48,944 nt of DNA from an uncultured Methylococcaceae bacterium (lineage in GTDB: Bacteria; Pseudomonadota; Gammaproteobacteria; Methylococcales; Methylomonadaceae): contig CAIYOW010000091.1 in assembly GCA_903927955.1 (NCBI GenBank), forward strand, positions 1-48,944, in the 5' to 3' direction. The notes under the pieces are model-generated. The model did not search any database. It was not told the origin of the DNA and worked only from the letters and a program-made list of their open reading frames with translations. Positions 27,258 to 36,712 of this stretch are shown here, piece by piece. Each line of letters starts with the position of its first letter. Within the stretch, counting starts at the first letter, position 1. A program made the translations under genes and the position numbers.

Positions 27258-28154
27258 CTATAGGGTTATTTCGTTGAGCATCCGCAATAACCCAGACTGC
27301 CAGCTTGGCAAGCTTAGGTCAAATGTGCTTTCCAGTTTGTTGGCATTCATCCTGGAATTGAGCGGACGTTGGGCGGGAGTCGGAAATTGGCTAGTAAGGA
27401 TAGGGGTGACTGCATCTGCTGGAACTTTTAACGCCACGCCAGATTTTTCGGCAAAATCCAATACCAGTCGGGCATAATCAAACCATGAAACAGTCCCTTT
27501 GGCGACTAAATGGTACAGTCCTGATACCTCGGGCCGCTGCACTGCTACCCTTAGGGCATGTGCGGTGACATCGGCGAGCAATTCTGCCCCCGTAGGTGAA
27601 CCTATCTGGTCATTAATGACATTTAGCGAATCACGTTCTTTGGCCAAGCGCAGCATGGTTTTGGCAAAATTGTTACCGCGCGCACCAAACACCCAACTGG
27701 TGCGGAAGATCAAATGCTTGCAGTGGCTTGCTTGGATAAGCTGTTCGCCCTGTAGTTTCGTTGTACCATAGACACTTAGCGGTGCGGTGGCATCAATTTC
27801 TGACCAAGGCTTTTCGCCACTGCCATTGAACACATAATCCGTTGAATAATGTACCAGCCAAGCATCCAACGCTTCGGTCTCTTCGGCAAGCAGCCCTGCC
27901 GCCAACGCATTGATAGTGTGTGCCTGCTCCGCTTCGCTTTCCGCTTTATCGACCGCTGTATAGGCCGCTGCATTAATTAGCACATCAGGTTTAAGCTGGC
28001 GTATTGTGTTCCTCAAGCCATCCAAATCAGCTAAGTCGCCACAAAACCCTTCATACCCTTGCCTGTCTAGCGCTGTTAACTCACCCAGTGGGGCAAGGGC
28101 ACGCTGTAGCTCCCATCCCACTTGACCATTTTTACCAAGCAGTAGTATTTTCAT
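27258..28154 (-). CDS. rfbD: dTDP-4-dehydrorhamnose reductase
   Basis: RmlD reduces dTDP-4-keto-L-rhamnose to dTDP-L-rhamnose using NAD(P)H, the last step of the pathway. The 298 residues show the Rossmann motif [31 protein letters not shown], the active-site region [11 protein letters not shown] and the catalytic YGTTKLQGE. The length is normal. Its ATG overlaps the rfbB stop by 4 bases, so translation is coupled. It acts in the cytoplasm, and its product is the likely donor for the tandem-GT2 enzyme encoded downstream. Confidence 0.97.
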   Translation of the reverse strand: MKILLLGKNGQVGWELQRALAPLGELTALDRQGYEGFCGDLADLDGLRNTIRQLKPDVLINAAAYTAVDKAESEAEQAHTINALAAGLLAEETEALDAWLVHYSTDYVFNGSGEKPWSEIDATAPLSVYGTTKLQGEQLIQASHCKHLIFRTSWVFGARGNNFAKTMLRLAKERDSLNVINDQIGSPTGAELLADVTAHALRVAVQRPEVSGLYHLVAKGTVSWFDYARLVLDFAEKSGVALKVPADAVTPILTSQFPTPAQRPLNSRMNANKLESTFDLSLPSWQSGLLRMLNEITL

Positions 28155-29227
28155 TGGCTTCTTCCGGCATAATTAGTTTGCACCCAGTCGCGGTAAGCAC
28201 CGGATTGCACATTGGCAACCCAGTCTGGATTGGCAAGATACCATTGCACCGTTTTACGAATACCCGTGGCAAAAGTTTCGGCAGGCCTCCAACCCAACTC
28301 ATTTTCAATTTTGCTGGCGTCAATAGCATAACGGCGGTCATGACCCGGCCGGTCGGCTACATATACAATTTGTTCCCGGTAGGATTTGCCATCTGCACGG
28401 GGACGTGCTTCGTCCAATAAATCACACACAATATGGACAATATCAATGTTGGCCATTTCGTTCCAACCACCGATGTTGTAAGTTTCACCGACCCTACCGC
28501 CTTCGAGCACGCAACGTATACCTGAACAATGATCGACAACGTACAACCAGTCGCGTATCTGCTGACCATCCCCATAGATGGGTAGTGATTTGTCCGCCAA
28601 AGCATTGGCGATCATTAATGGGATCAATTTTTCTGGAAAATGATAAGGCCCGTAGTTGTTGGAGCAGTTGGTGGTCAACACCGGTAAGCCGTAGGTGTGG
28701 TGATAAGCCCGTACCAGATGGTCACTGGCTGCTTTACTGGCTGAATAAGGGCTGTTAGGTTCGTAACGGTTGGTTTCGGCAAAAGCCGGATCGTCTTTTT
28801 TTAGGGAGCCATAGACTTCATCAGTGGACACATGCAGGAAACGAAAGTTGGTTTTGTCTTCAGGACATAAGCCGTTCCAGTATACGCGCACAGCCTCCAA
28901 CAAGCGGAAAGTGCCGACAATATTGGTTTGAATGAAATCTTCGGGTGCATGTATGGAACGGTCAACATGCGATTCTGCGGCAAAATTGATCAGCGCATAA
29001 GGTTGATATTGATTGAGCAAGCGGCTGACCTGTTCGGAATCACCTATGCTGCCTTTGACAAAAACATGCCTTGGATCACCTTTTAAGGCTGCCAAATTCT
29101 CCATATTGCCGGCATAAGTCAAACAATCGAGGTTAATGACCCTCACATTGGACTGTGCCAACCATTCGTTCACAAAGTTTGATCCTATGAACCCGGCTCC
29201 GCCGGTGACAATAATCGCCTTATTCAT
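28151..29227 (-). CDS. rfbB: dTDP-glucose 4,6-dehydratase
   Basis: RmlB converts dTDP-glucose to dTDP-4-keto-6-deoxyglucose. From the ATG at 29227 the protein has 358 residues, the family length. It has GGAGFIGSN near the start, [13 protein letters not shown], the active-site segment STDEVYGSL, and [10 protein letters not shown] with the catalytic Tyr and Lys. The frame extends upstream to 29323, but that part overlaps rfbC and does not resemble the family, so I reject it. No strong ribosome-binding site is visible, and coupling to rfbC (13 bases upstream) may compensate. The next gene, rfbD, overlaps by 4 bases. Confidence 0.97.
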   Translation of the reverse strand: MNKAIIVTGGAGFIGSNFVNEWLAQSNVRVINLDCLTYAGNMENLAALKGDPRHVFVKGSIGDSEQVSRLLNQYQPYALINFAAESHVDRSIHAPEDFIQTNIVGTFRLLEAVRVYWNGLCPEDKTNFRFLHVSTDEVYGSLKKDDPAFAETNRYEPNSPYSASKAASDHLVRAYHHTYGLPVLTTNCSNNYGPYHFPEKLIPLMIANALADKSLPIYGDGQQIRDWLYVVDHCSGIRCVLEGGRVGETYNIGGWNEMANIDIVHIVCDLLDEARPRADGKSYREQIVYVADRPGHDRRYAIDASKIENELGWRPAETFATGIRKTVQWYLANPDWVANVQSGAYRDWVQTNYAGRSQ

Positions 29228-29240
29228 TGTAGTGGTTGTT

Positions 29241-29792
29241 TTAGTAATGGGGAAGCAGGTCTTTGGGGAATTCGGACAGCACAGTGCCAACGCTATCTTT
29301 AGCGGATAGCTCGGGTGTGGCAACTGGCCAAGGTATGTTCAGGGCCGGATCATTCCATAGCACACTGCCTTCCGATTGCGGGTTATATTTGTCAGTGCAT
29401 TTGTAAACAAACAGGGCAGTTTCTGAAGTGACCACAAAGCCGTGGGCAAATCCAGCCGGTATGAAAAATTGGCGCTTGTTGTCGGAAGATAGGACAACGC
29501 TAGTCCATTGGCCAAAGTGGGGGGAGCCAACCCGTATGTCTACGGCAACATCGAACACTTCACCCTGCAGGACATAAACCAATTTGCCCTGTGGGTTAAT
29601 CTTTTGAAAATGCAAGCCGCGCAATACCCCTTTTCTGGAAAAAGACACGTTATCCTGTATAAAAGTGTCGCTGGTGACCTTGTCAGCGTAACGCTCTTGC
29701 TGCCATGTTTCCATAAAAAAGCCACGCTCATCGCCGAACACTTTAGGTTCGACAATCAATACGCCTGGCAACTTCGTTTCAATAACCTGCAT
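29241..29792 (-). CDS. rfbC: dTDP-4-dehydrorhamnose 3,5-epimerase
   Basis: RmlC epimerises C3 and C5 of dTDP-4-keto-6-deoxyglucose. The sequence has the cupin signature of the family: [33 protein letters not shown] with the catalytic His, [11 protein letters not shown] and [14 protein letters not shown] start at the ATG at 29792 because GGGG lies seven bases upstream. The ATG at 29804 would add four residues. It is the first rhamnose gene. The gap of about 185 bases to the preceding capsule-export gene (29793-29977) has no ORF that I can support and may contain the promoter for the sugar genes. Confidence 0.96.
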   Translation of the reverse strand: MQVIETKLPGVLIVEPKVFGDERGFFMETWQQERYADKVTSDTFIQDNVSFSRKGVLRGLHFQKINPQGKLVYVLQGEVFDVAVDIRVGSPHFGQWTSVVLSSDNKRQFFIPAGFAHGFVVTSETALFVYKCTDKYNPQSEGSVLWNDPALNIPWPVATPELSAKDSVGTVLSEFPKDLLPHY

Positions 29793-29977
29793 ATTATGCC
29801 CCATGATTAAGCTTGTAAAAATACTGTGAATCCGCCACTCGGCTAGAGCATTGCCCCCAACTTATGAACGCACTGGCATAGTTGGACTTTTGGTGGATTG
29901 CGGTGCAAAAGCCAACAGGCATCTACCAGTACAAGCAGATAGTTGACCCGTTTGCTTTTGCCGATGCTTTGATGGTG

Positions 29978-31789
29978 CTATTTCAGGAAGACTTTGGCAC
30001 CCAGACCCATCTGATAAGCCATAGTCAACAGCTCTTTGAATAGCTGGCGATATTTGGCATCAACCTTAGGCAGCACCAGTATCTGATCACCGGTGCGTAT
30101 GTCGGCACTCTCAAACCAACCTTTTGTTTCTTCCGTATTTTCGAAACTGCCATCCATGTGGGCAATAAGAATACGCGAAGAATCGGCATTTTGGGTAAAG
30201 CCGCCAGCGGTTTGAACATAATCTTCAATGTCTTTGGAGCTGTCCAAAGCAATGGTGTTGGGGAACAACACTTCACCACTGACCAACACTAGGCTATCAA
30301 CGGCGGGTATATTGATACGGTCGCCTTCTTCGAGCAATAAGCCATTAAGATTGTCCGCATGGCTGAGCAGCACCTGTCCGGATGGCTGTAAGTTTTTGGC
30401 ACGATCGACCCATTGCAGGAACATGGCAGCATCCGATGAGCGTAGCTCGGATTCATCAGTAGTGCCAGACCTTGCGGTAAGAACACTCGCTTCCAATTTA
30501 CGCAAAGTTGCATCCATCATTGATTTTTGACGGGTTTTTACGCTTTGCCGGAACAGCTGTAAACTCGAACGGTCAGCACGGTCGTTTAGATGGATTTTCT
30601 GCATCAGGTCGCCTAAGCGGGAACCATAAGGCAATACGTATTCTTGTGGATTAAGGTGTTCGCCCTCAACACGCACCGTGATAGTGCCCGGTTTTTTGTC
30701 GGCGGTGAACTCCACTTCATCACCATCGTCAAGGCGTACTCTATTCGCTTCTGTCAACGGGTAATATTCAATGTTTTTGATTGGTCCAATGTTGCGGGTG
30801 ACACGGAAATGGGTGGCTTCAACAAGCGGCTGAGCCATTGAGAAAATGTCACCGATAGTATGCAATTTGTTGTCAAACTCGAACTGGTAGGTATTATGAG
30901 CCAAGCCAGTGACGGTGACGGTAGGTTCTAAAGGTTGCACAAAAATGATATCGCCGTCGGCGAGCTGGACTAAAGGCATGCGGCCTTTCAGCATAAAATC
31001 ATAAAGATTAACGGTAATCCGCACGACATTGCCACGCTTGACTTGGACATTGATGAAACTGCCACGACTCAGGTCAATACCGCCTGCTTGATCCAAGTAA
31101 TGCAGCAAACTGTCCATGCTGGTGCCTGAATACAGGCCTGGTCTCTCAACAAAACCGCCAACAAACACCCGCACCGGTTGGGCGGCTGCCAAGCTGGCAT
31201 AACTATAGACATTGGAACGAAACACTTGGCGCACAGCGGAATCGACCAAACGCTGCAAATCTTGGTTACGCACGCCGCGCACCGGCACAGGGCCAACATG
31301 AGGCAAAAAGATGTTGCCCTTTGGGTCAACTGTCACGGGCGCATCATAATCGAAGGCACCCCAGAAGCGCACTTGCACTTGGTCGCCAATGGCTATGGCG
31401 TAGTCAGGGTTAAACTGGGTGGGGCCGGCATGGGCAAATGCACCGGTAAACAAATTGGCCCCAAATACTTTGCTGTTGTTGCCTGATTGCTGCGGGGTGT
31501 CGGGCGCAACAATTGCTGGAGGTGTTGATGTGTCGGCCAATGGGGGGGGAGACGGGGCAATACCCGGACTGGTTTTTGTGCCAGGCGAGGCTGCCCCAAT
31601 TACTGATGTAGAATTCTTGGCTGCCGAGTTTGCCACTGGCTTAATGGGTGAACCGCCAAAAGTGGCAGGGTTATCGAGACCTAATGCCTGGCTAGTACCG
31701 AACGGATCAAGGTTAGAAGCGGCTTGGGCAAAACCTGCCGCCAAATTTAACAATAAAAATACGGCAAAAATGGGGTTAAACAGTCTCAT
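29978..31789 (-). CDS. Periplasmic/outer-membrane polysaccharide export protein (KpsD/Wza-like)
   Basis: These proteins form the channel that carries capsule across the periplasm and outer membrane. From the ATG at 31789, which has AAGGA upstream, there are about 603 residues. A signal peptide (LFNPIFAVFLLLNLAAGFAQA) is followed by a Pro/Thr/Ser/Ala-rich stretch. Next comes the polysaccharide-export domain (YAIAIGDQVQVRFWG, FLPHVGPVPVRGV), and several SLBB-like repeats such as VRVFVGGFVERPGLY, VTVTGLAHNTYQFEFD and SLVLVSGEVLFPNTIAL. There is no lipobox Cys, which favours KpsD over Wza. It follows the KpsE-like gene directly, two bases after its stop codon. Confidence 0.87.
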   Translation of the reverse strand: MRLFNPIFAVFLLLNLAAGFAQAASNLDPFGTSQALGLDNPATFGGSPIKPVANSAAKNSTSVIGAASPGTKTSPGIAPSPPPLADTSTPPAIVAPDTPQQSGNNSKVFGANLFTGAFAHAGPTQFNPDYAIAIGDQVQVRFWGAFDYDAPVTVDPKGNIFLPHVGPVPVRGVRNQDLQRLVDSAVRQVFRSNVYSYASLAAAQPVRVFVGGFVERPGLYSGTSMDSLLHYLDQAGGIDLSRGSFINVQVKRGNVVRITVNLYDFMLKGRMPLVQLADGDIIFVQPLEPTVTVTGLAHNTYQFEFDNKLHTIGDIFSMAQPLVEATHFRVTRNIGPIKNIEYYPLTEANRVRLDDGDEVEFTADKKPGTITVRVEGEHLNPQEYVLPYGSRLGDLMQKIHLNDRADRSSLQLFRQSVKTRQKSMMDATLRKLEASVLTARSGTTDESELRSSDAAMFLQWVDRAKNLQPSGQVLLSHADNLNGLLLEEGDRINIPAVDSLVLVSGEVLFPNTIALDSSKDIEDYVQTAGGFTQNADSSRILIAHMDGSFENTEETKGWFESADIRTGDQILVLPKVDAKYRQLFKELLTMAYQMGLGAKVFLK

Positions 31790-31791
31790 GG

Positions 31792-32907
31792 TCAATCCTT
31801 ATGGTCGCGGATAATGGCGGCGACAAGATGTAATATGCCCGCCACCAACAGAATGGTCAGGATAAATACGCTGATATTATAAACACGGCGCGGTTCGACG
31901 GGGTATTGAGGCATTGTGGGGGTTTGTAACACCGCCATTTTTTTAAGTGTGCGGGAAGCCTGGTAGCGACCTTGTTCCAACGAAGTCAGGGCAGCCTTAT
32001 AAATTTCTTGGGCGAAGTCAGCCAGCATGACGAGGCGTTGATATTCCTCCACGGTGCGGTTGAGCGCTTTGCTTGACGGCGATGTGAGCTTGGTTTTTTC
32101 ACGGGCAATCTGTTTTTCAGTGGCGGCAATTTGCAAGTCAAGCTCACGGATGTTGGCACTATCCGCCATCAAGTAGCCCAACATGCCCGCTCGGGTGGTC
32201 TGCAAGTCAGTCAATTGGGATTCGAGGCGATTGATGATGGTGTTGACGTTTTCTGTGGTGGATTCCGGCGACACCAAGCTATGCACATTTTGGAACTCGA
32301 TCACGGCTTGGCGGGCGGTTTGGGTATCCTGGCCAATACGCTTGATGTCAGTTTCTAAGAAGCCAACCTGCTCGTGCGCCAAATCACGCGCGAGGCCGTT
32401 CATGAATGCCTCACCAGAACTGACCAACTCACGGGCAATGGCTTGCGCAGTAGCGGAGTCAAACCCTTGGGCGCGGATAACCAACACGCCTGCATAGTTG
32501 TCATATTCAATACTGACATGATTAAGGTAGTAGTCATGAAAACCTTCAAAGCTGTCACTGCGATACCACATCCGTGATAGCGGGTCACGACGATGGTCGG
32601 TGTAATGTTCGCGCAATTTGAGCTTAGCATCCAACAGCGAGAGCATGTCAGTCGACAAAAGGTAATCACGAAGCAGCATTTGGTCAGGGGATGCGCCACT
32701 ACCGCCTTTCATTATACCGGCAAGGTCGGGGGTGCCACTAGAACTGGAGTCAGTGCTTTGGATCAGCACATGGGCTTCAGAGATATAGCGGTCAGACGCT
32801 ATGAAGCCCCAATATAAGACGGCCAAAAACGATGCAACGATAATAAAGCTAAATTCCTTGTTACGAAGCAACCAAGGGTAGCCGGAAGAGGGGGTAAGCT
32901 GGCTCAT
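31792..32907 (-). CDS. Capsule export inner-membrane protein (KpsE/BexC/CtrB-like)
   Basis: This membrane-periplasmic adaptor belongs to the polysaccharide co-polymerase family and works with an ABC transporter in group 2-type capsule export. The 371 residues have one membrane helix near the N-terminus (FSFIIVASFLAVLYWGFIAS), a large periplasmic part predicted as helical hairpin (about 180-300, rich in Gln and Leu heptads), the Pro motif PTMPQYPVEPRRVYN and a second membrane helix at the end (ILTILLVAGILHLVAAII). The layout fits KpsE and related proteins. It precedes the KpsD-like gene. The ABC components KpsM and KpsT are absent from the window. Confidence 0.88.
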   Translation of the reverse strand: MSQLTPSSGYPWLLRNKEFSFIIVASFLAVLYWGFIASDRYISEAHVLIQSTDSSSSGTPDLAGIMKGGSGASPDQMLLRDYLLSTDMLSLLDAKLKLREHYTDHRRDPLSRMWYRSDSFEGFHDYYLNHVSIEYDNYAGVLVIRAQGFDSATAQAIARELVSSGEAFMNGLARDLAHEQVGFLETDIKRIGQDTQTARQAVIEFQNVHSLVSPESTTENVNTIINRLESQLTDLQTTRAGMLGYLMADSANIRELDLQIAATEKQIAREKTKLTSPSSKALNRTVEEYQRLVMLADFAQEIYKAALTSLEQGRYQASRTLKKMAVLQTPTMPQYPVEPRRVYNISVFILTILLVAGILHLVAAIIRDHKD

Positions 32908-33035
32908 TTAGATAATTTCTGTTAGCTTTGGGAAAGATTCGAGTCACTAAACCACTTAAATATATGGCATAGCGATTACCGGCTATTTAAAAATAGAGTC
33001 CATAAATAAGTTGACGGTTGACATTATTACACAAG

Positions 33036-33053
33036 ATAGTTGAGATCAACTAT
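33036..33053 (-). terminator. Palindrome after tlpA, possible weak terminator or operator
   Basis: ATAGTTGAGATCAACTAT has 8-base arms around a 2-base centre. It lies 13 bases after the tlpA stop and 128 bases before the KpsE-like start. There is no strong T-run on the minus strand, so it may instead be a regulator site for the capsule operon. The gap 32908-33065 is AT-rich and otherwise featureless. Confidence 0.35.
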
Positions 33054-33065
33054 AAAATGCCCGTG

Positions 33066-33581
33066 TTACTTTTTCATGAAAGGCATAATGGCTTGTTCAA
33101 TTTTTTCTTTGTCCATTTCACCCATCCGGCTAAAAATAATATGACCGTTTGCATCAGCAATGACGGTGAATGGAATTGCGCCTACATTGTTGCCCATTTG
33201 CTGACCCAATTCAATAGCTGCGTCGCCGCCGACCAATACAGGATAATTGATACCCTCACTTTTAAGGAAGCTTGCAACGGATTCCTTGTCGTCTATGGCA
33301 ATTCCAATCACCTGTAAACCAAGACCGCCATAGCGCGCTTGCAAACCGACAAGATCGGGAATTTCCCGGCGGCAAGGTGGACACCAAGTGGCCCAAAAAT
33401 TGATGACCCGTATTTTTGCTTGCCATTCCACCGAGCTATACGGTTTGCCGTCCGGACCAGGTAAGTTAAAGGCTGGCAAAGACTGTGTGGTATTGGGTTT
33501 TACGGTTGACACATAATGTTTTGTAAAAAAACCGCCCGCCAATGCCAGTAGCCCTATGATAATCATGATGGTTTTGTTCAT
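33066..33581 (-). CDS. TlpA/ResA-like thiol-disulfide oxidoreductase
   Basis: This membrane-anchored periplasmic thioredoxin-fold protein has 171 residues. An N-terminal hydrophobic anchor (IMIIIGLLALAGGFF) is followed by the redox domain with FWATWCPPCRREIPDL and a cis-Pro-like segment (GAIPFTVIADANG). The CPPC active site is typical of TlpA, ResA and CcmG proteins, which reduce cytochrome c cysteines or copper-site cysteines. Its ATG overlaps the dsbD stop by 4 bases, so it is likely reduced by DsbD. The nearby di-haem CoxB could use such reducing power, although that link is inference. Confidence 0.9.
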   Translation of the reverse strand: MNKTIMIIIGLLALAGGFFTKHYVSTVKPNTTQSLPAFNLPGPDGKPYSSVEWQAKIRVINFWATWCPPCRREIPDLVGLQARYGGLGLQVIGIAIDDKESVASFLKSEGINYPVLVGGDAAIELGQQMGNNVGAIPFTVIADANGHIIFSRMGEMDKEKIEQAIMPFMKK

Positions 33582-35821
33582 AGCTTGGCTTGCCGCAAGG
33601 TTTTCAGAAAAGTCTCCGCATTTTGGTAGCCAATGACACGTTGTGATTTGATTTCCTGCTGGCTGCTGCCGAAAAATAATACCCCAGGCGGGCCAACCAA
33701 CGCAAATTCTGCGAGCAAGGCTTTATCAGCATTGTTGTTTTGGGTGACATCGGCTTGCAATAAGACAAAGCCTGCCAAAGCTTGTTGGACCCTTGCATCG
33801 CTGAAAGTGTAGGTTTCCATTTCTTTACAGGAAACACACCAATCGGCATAAAAATCCAGCATGACGGGTTGATGGTTGGCGGCCGCCTGGGCAATTCTTG
33901 CCCGTAATGATTCGAGCGAAACAATTTTTTCGAAGACCAATCCGTGTGCCTGCGGCTTGTCAGCTTTACTATTCAGCCCTTGCAATGGCTTTAGCGGGTT
34001 TACATTGCCCATGCCCGCGCCAACCAGCAACAACAAGCCATAGGCCAGCATAATTAAGCCTATGCCTTTCCATAGTTTTGTCCAGCCTGTGCTGGCAACC
34101 GGCAAGGGGTCTAGCGCATTGAGGTAAATGGCTGGCACAATCAGCAATACCGACCATAGCACCATAGTCACTTCGGCAGGCAGTATGCGGCTTAACATCC
34201 AAACGGCCACCGCTAGCATCAACACGCCAAACACAGCCTTGGTGGCATTGAGCCAGCTCCCTGCTTTGGGCAGCAACCGCCCTGCCGAAGCACCCAATAA
34301 CAAAAGGGGAACACCCATGCCCATACCCATGGCAAACAAGGCACCGCCGCCCAGCAATACATCGCCAGTTTGACCAATATAAATCAGCGCACCCGCTAAA
34401 GGTGCGGCGACACAAGGGCCAACCAGCAAGGAAGACAGTGCGCCCATGATGGCAGCCCCCCATAACGAACCGTCTTGATGCCTGACACTGGAGTTATGCA
34501 ATTTGAGCTTGATGGCGTTAGGCAAGTCAAGATTGTATAAGCCAAACATCGACAGCGACAACACAATAAATATGCTACTAAATAAGGCAATAATCCAAGG
34601 CTGTTGGAAAGTGACCTGTAAATTGTTGCCAAATAAGGCAGCCAATACGCCGAATAAGGTGTACATCAAAGCGGATGCAACGACATAGCTCAACGATAAC
34701 GAAAAAGCACGGGCTGTGCTATGGTGGTGATGGTGCCCGACAATAATGCCGGACAGAATGGGGATCATTGGAAAAATACAGGGCGTTAGCGACAGCAAAA
34801 AGCCAAAGCCGAAAAAACTCAGCAAAGTTGCCCATAAACTGTCCTGGTGCAAGCTGGCAATGATCTGGTCTTGTTCGGATAACGGCGCTACGCTGGTTAT
34901 TGCTGGCTGCTGCGTGGGGCTATTGCCTACGGGCAGTTCCAAGCGGACTTCGCTATTCATCGGTGGATAACAGACGCCACGGTCTGCACAACCCTGATAG
35001 GCTGCTTTTAAGGTGACGACCTGGGTTACTGACAGGTTGCGTTGCAGCGGCACAGTGATGTCTAAGCCTTGGTGGAACACTTCGACTTTGCCGAACGACT
35101 CGTCCACCATAGGCGTACCTCTGGGAATGTCATAATTGCCTAATTGCACGCCGTCTGCATCACTCAGTTGCAGCTGGATTTTTTCCCGATACAAGTAGTA
35201 ACCTGGTGCAATCGACCAATTAAGCTGTAAAGTGCTGGCATCTTTGACGGTGGCGAAAAATTGGAATGCTTGTTCGGCAGGCAATAATTCGCCCTGCCCG
35301 CTGGCGGATAGGGAGGCGGGTATTTTTTGCAGCAGTTGTGCAAACGGGTTGCTCACTTGAGCGGTCGGTGGAGGTGGTTGCACCGATGGGGGCGGCAAGG
35401 CGATGACCAGTGTTTGTTTTTGCGGCGGATAACACACGCCTTGTACCGAGCAGCCCTGAAACTTAACTAGCACTTCAATGGTTTGTGCATCCATAACATC
35501 AAGCAAATTAAGCTTGACTTTGAAGCTGCTGTCGTAGTGGTCTATATCGCCTTGAATATCATCATGCTTGGTTTTGGCGGGCGGTAAACCATCCACGCTG
35601 AGTTGGATGTAGTCTGTTTTTGACTCAAACACCAAGCTATTGCGATAAACCAGATAGCCAGCCGCAAGCTGCCACTCAATTTGTATCTGGTTATTGCCGA
35701 GTGCCGTGCCGGTGACTTTGAAAGCCTCTTGGGGCGGCAAAATATCATTGTTTTGAAATGCCAACAGTGGTTGGCTAAAGGCAGCAAGCCAACAGAAAAA
35801 AATCAGTGTAAAGAAAGGCAT
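33578..35821 (-). CDS. dsbD: Thiol:disulfide interchange protein DsbD with duplicated N-terminal domain
   Basis: DsbD carries electrons from cytoplasmic thioredoxin to periplasmic thiol proteins. The order here is a signal peptide (about 1-21), a first DsbD-alpha domain with its Cys pair in QGCSVQGVCYPP, a proline-rich linker, a second alpha domain (about 185-310) with QGCADRGVCYPP, and a membrane domain with eight or more helices. The membrane domain has the redox Cys in SLTPCIFPMIP and VGPCVAAPL. Last comes a C-terminal thioredoxin domain with DFYADWCVSCKEME. E. coli DsbD has one alpha domain, so this 747-residue form is larger by about 180 residues. The start overlaps the end of cutA by 19 bases. 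Confidence 0.93.
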   Translation of the reverse strand: MPFFTLIFFCWLAAFSQPLLAFQNNDILPPQEAFKVTGTALGNNQIQIEWQLAAGYLVYRNSLVFESKTDYIQLSVDGLPPAKTKHDDIQGDIDHYDSSFKVKLNLLDVMDAQTIEVLVKFQGCSVQGVCYPPQKQTLVIALPPPSVQPPPPTAQVSNPFAQLLQKIPASLSASGQGELLPAEQAFQFFATVKDASTLQLNWSIAPGYYLYREKIQLQLSDADGVQLGNYDIPRGTPMVDESFGKVEVFHQGLDITVPLQRNLSVTQVVTLKAAYQGCADRGVCYPPMNSEVRLELPVGNSPTQQPAITSVAPLSEQDQIIASLHQDSLWATLLSFFGFGFLLSLTPCIFPMIPILSGIIVGHHHHHSTARAFSLSLSYVVASALMYTLFGVLAALFGNNLQVTFQQPWIIALFSSIFIVLSLSMFGLYNLDLPNAIKLKLHNSSVRHQDGSLWGAAIMGALSSLLVGPCVAAPLAGALIYIGQTGDVLLGGGALFAMGMGMGVPLLLLGASAGRLLPKAGSWLNATKAVFGVLMLAVAVWMLSRILPAEVTMVLWSVLLIVPAIYLNALDPLPVASTGWTKLWKGIGLIMLAYGLLLLVGAGMGNVNPLKPLQGLNSKADKPQAHGLVFEKIVSLESLRARIAQAAANHQPVMLDFYADWCVSCKEMETYTFSDARVQQALAGFVLLQADVTQNNNADKALLAEFALVGPPGVLFFGSSQQEIKSQRVIGYQNAETFLKTLRQAKL

Positions 35822-36129
35822 GTGTTGATCCAGTCCAGATAGTCAGGTAGGCCGCGTTCGATGGGTACAGCAATTATTTCAGGTATTTCATAAGGATGGT
35901 GACTAAAGATGGCTGACTCTATGAGCCGGTAGTAGTCGCGGCTGGATTTTATCAGCAACAGGTGTTCTTGCGTGGATTCTATTTTGCCCTGCCATTCGTA
36001 AATAGAAGTGATTCCGGGCAAGATATTGACGCAGGCGGCGAGTTTTTTCTCGACTAACAGACAGGCCAGTTTTTTAGCCGTCTCTTTATCCGGGCAGGTG
36101 CAAAGCACTATTTCAAAGTCTGATGCCAT
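35803..36129 (-). CDS. cutA: Divalent cation tolerance protein CutA
   Basis: CutA is a small trimeric protein linked to copper and other divalent metal tolerance. The 108 residues match the family from end to end, with VLCTCPDKETAKKLACLLVEKKLAACVNILPGITSIYEWQGKI as the core (residues 8-50), EHLLLIKSS, and the C-terminal HPYEIPEIIAVPI. It overlaps dsbD by 19 bases; cutA and dsbD are also adjacent in E. coli. The order cutA-dsbD-tlpA suggests a role in periplasmic thiol and metal handling. Upstream it is divergent from fxsA. Confidence 0.95.
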   Translation of the reverse strand: MASDFEIVLCTCPDKETAKKLACLLVEKKLAACVNILPGITSIYEWQGKIESTQEHLLLIKSSRDYYRLIESAIFSHHPYEIPEIIAVPIERGLPDYLDWINTCLSLH

Positions 36130-36226
36130 TATTCATCCGAACAAACCAAAAGCGGTATATTATCCTAGAAATTCCTGTCGATTGCCTTTATATTGTCAGG
36201 GCTGACCACCACTAAAAATATTGCCC

Positions 36227-36661
36227 ATGAAAATTTTTCAACTATTGTTTTTGATCGTCCTGATTGTCCCCTTTGTGGAAATTTATTTGCTGTTGCAAAT
36301 TGGTGCCTTCATTGGCCCTTTCCCAACGGTTTTTTTGGTGATTTTTACGGCTGTGGTAGGAACATGGTTGCTTCGGCGACAAGGTTTTGCGACCTTCCAG
36401 CGCTTTCAGGCGAGCCTTCAGAAGGGTGAGATACCTGCTTACGAGATGATTGAAGGGCCTATTATCTTATTAGGTGGGGTGTTGTTGCTAACGCCGGGTT
36501 TTGTGACCGACTTGTTAGGCTTGGTCTGCCTAATTCCATCCTTGCGCAGGAGACTTGCCCAGTATGTGATTGAACATTTTTTGGTGCTGCAAACGGGCTT
36601 TGGCACTGCCAAACACGATCAGCACAAGGTGCTTGACGGTGAATACCGCAAAGAAGACTGA
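36227..36661 (+). CDS. fxsA: FxsA family membrane protein
   Basis: FxsA is a small inner-membrane protein known in E. coli for relieving exclusion of phage T7 by the F plasmid. Its cellular role is unclear. The 144 residues have two or more hydrophobic segments (LLFLIVLIVPFVEIYLLLQIG, then PTVFLVIFTAVVGTWLLRRQG, then IILLGGVLLLTPGFVTDLLG) and a basic, polar tail, as in the family. I use the ATG at 36227; the TTG six bases earlier is less likely. In many relatives fxsA lies before groES; here it is followed by a convergent small membrane protein. Confidence 0.93.
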   Translation: MKIFQLLFLIVLIVPFVEIYLLLQIGAFIGPFPTVFLVIFTAVVGTWLLRRQGFATFQRFQASLQKGEIPAYEMIEGPIILLGGVLLLTPGFVTDLLGLVCLIPSLRRRLAQYVIEHFLVLQTGFGTAKHDQHKVLDGEYRKED

Positions 36662-36712
36662 ACAACCGCAAAAGACCACCTCCCTGTGGCCTATTTTGCT
36701 GGATGATTGCGC

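Noticed and set aside
29228-29323. N-terminal extension of RfbB
   Set aside because: It overlaps rfbC, and its residues do not resemble RmlB. The family start is [15 protein letters not shown] at 29227.
29811-29977. Possible transposase remnant between the KpsD-like gene and rfbC
   Set aside because: Six-frame inspection gave no motif of any transposase, only short unrelated frames with stops.
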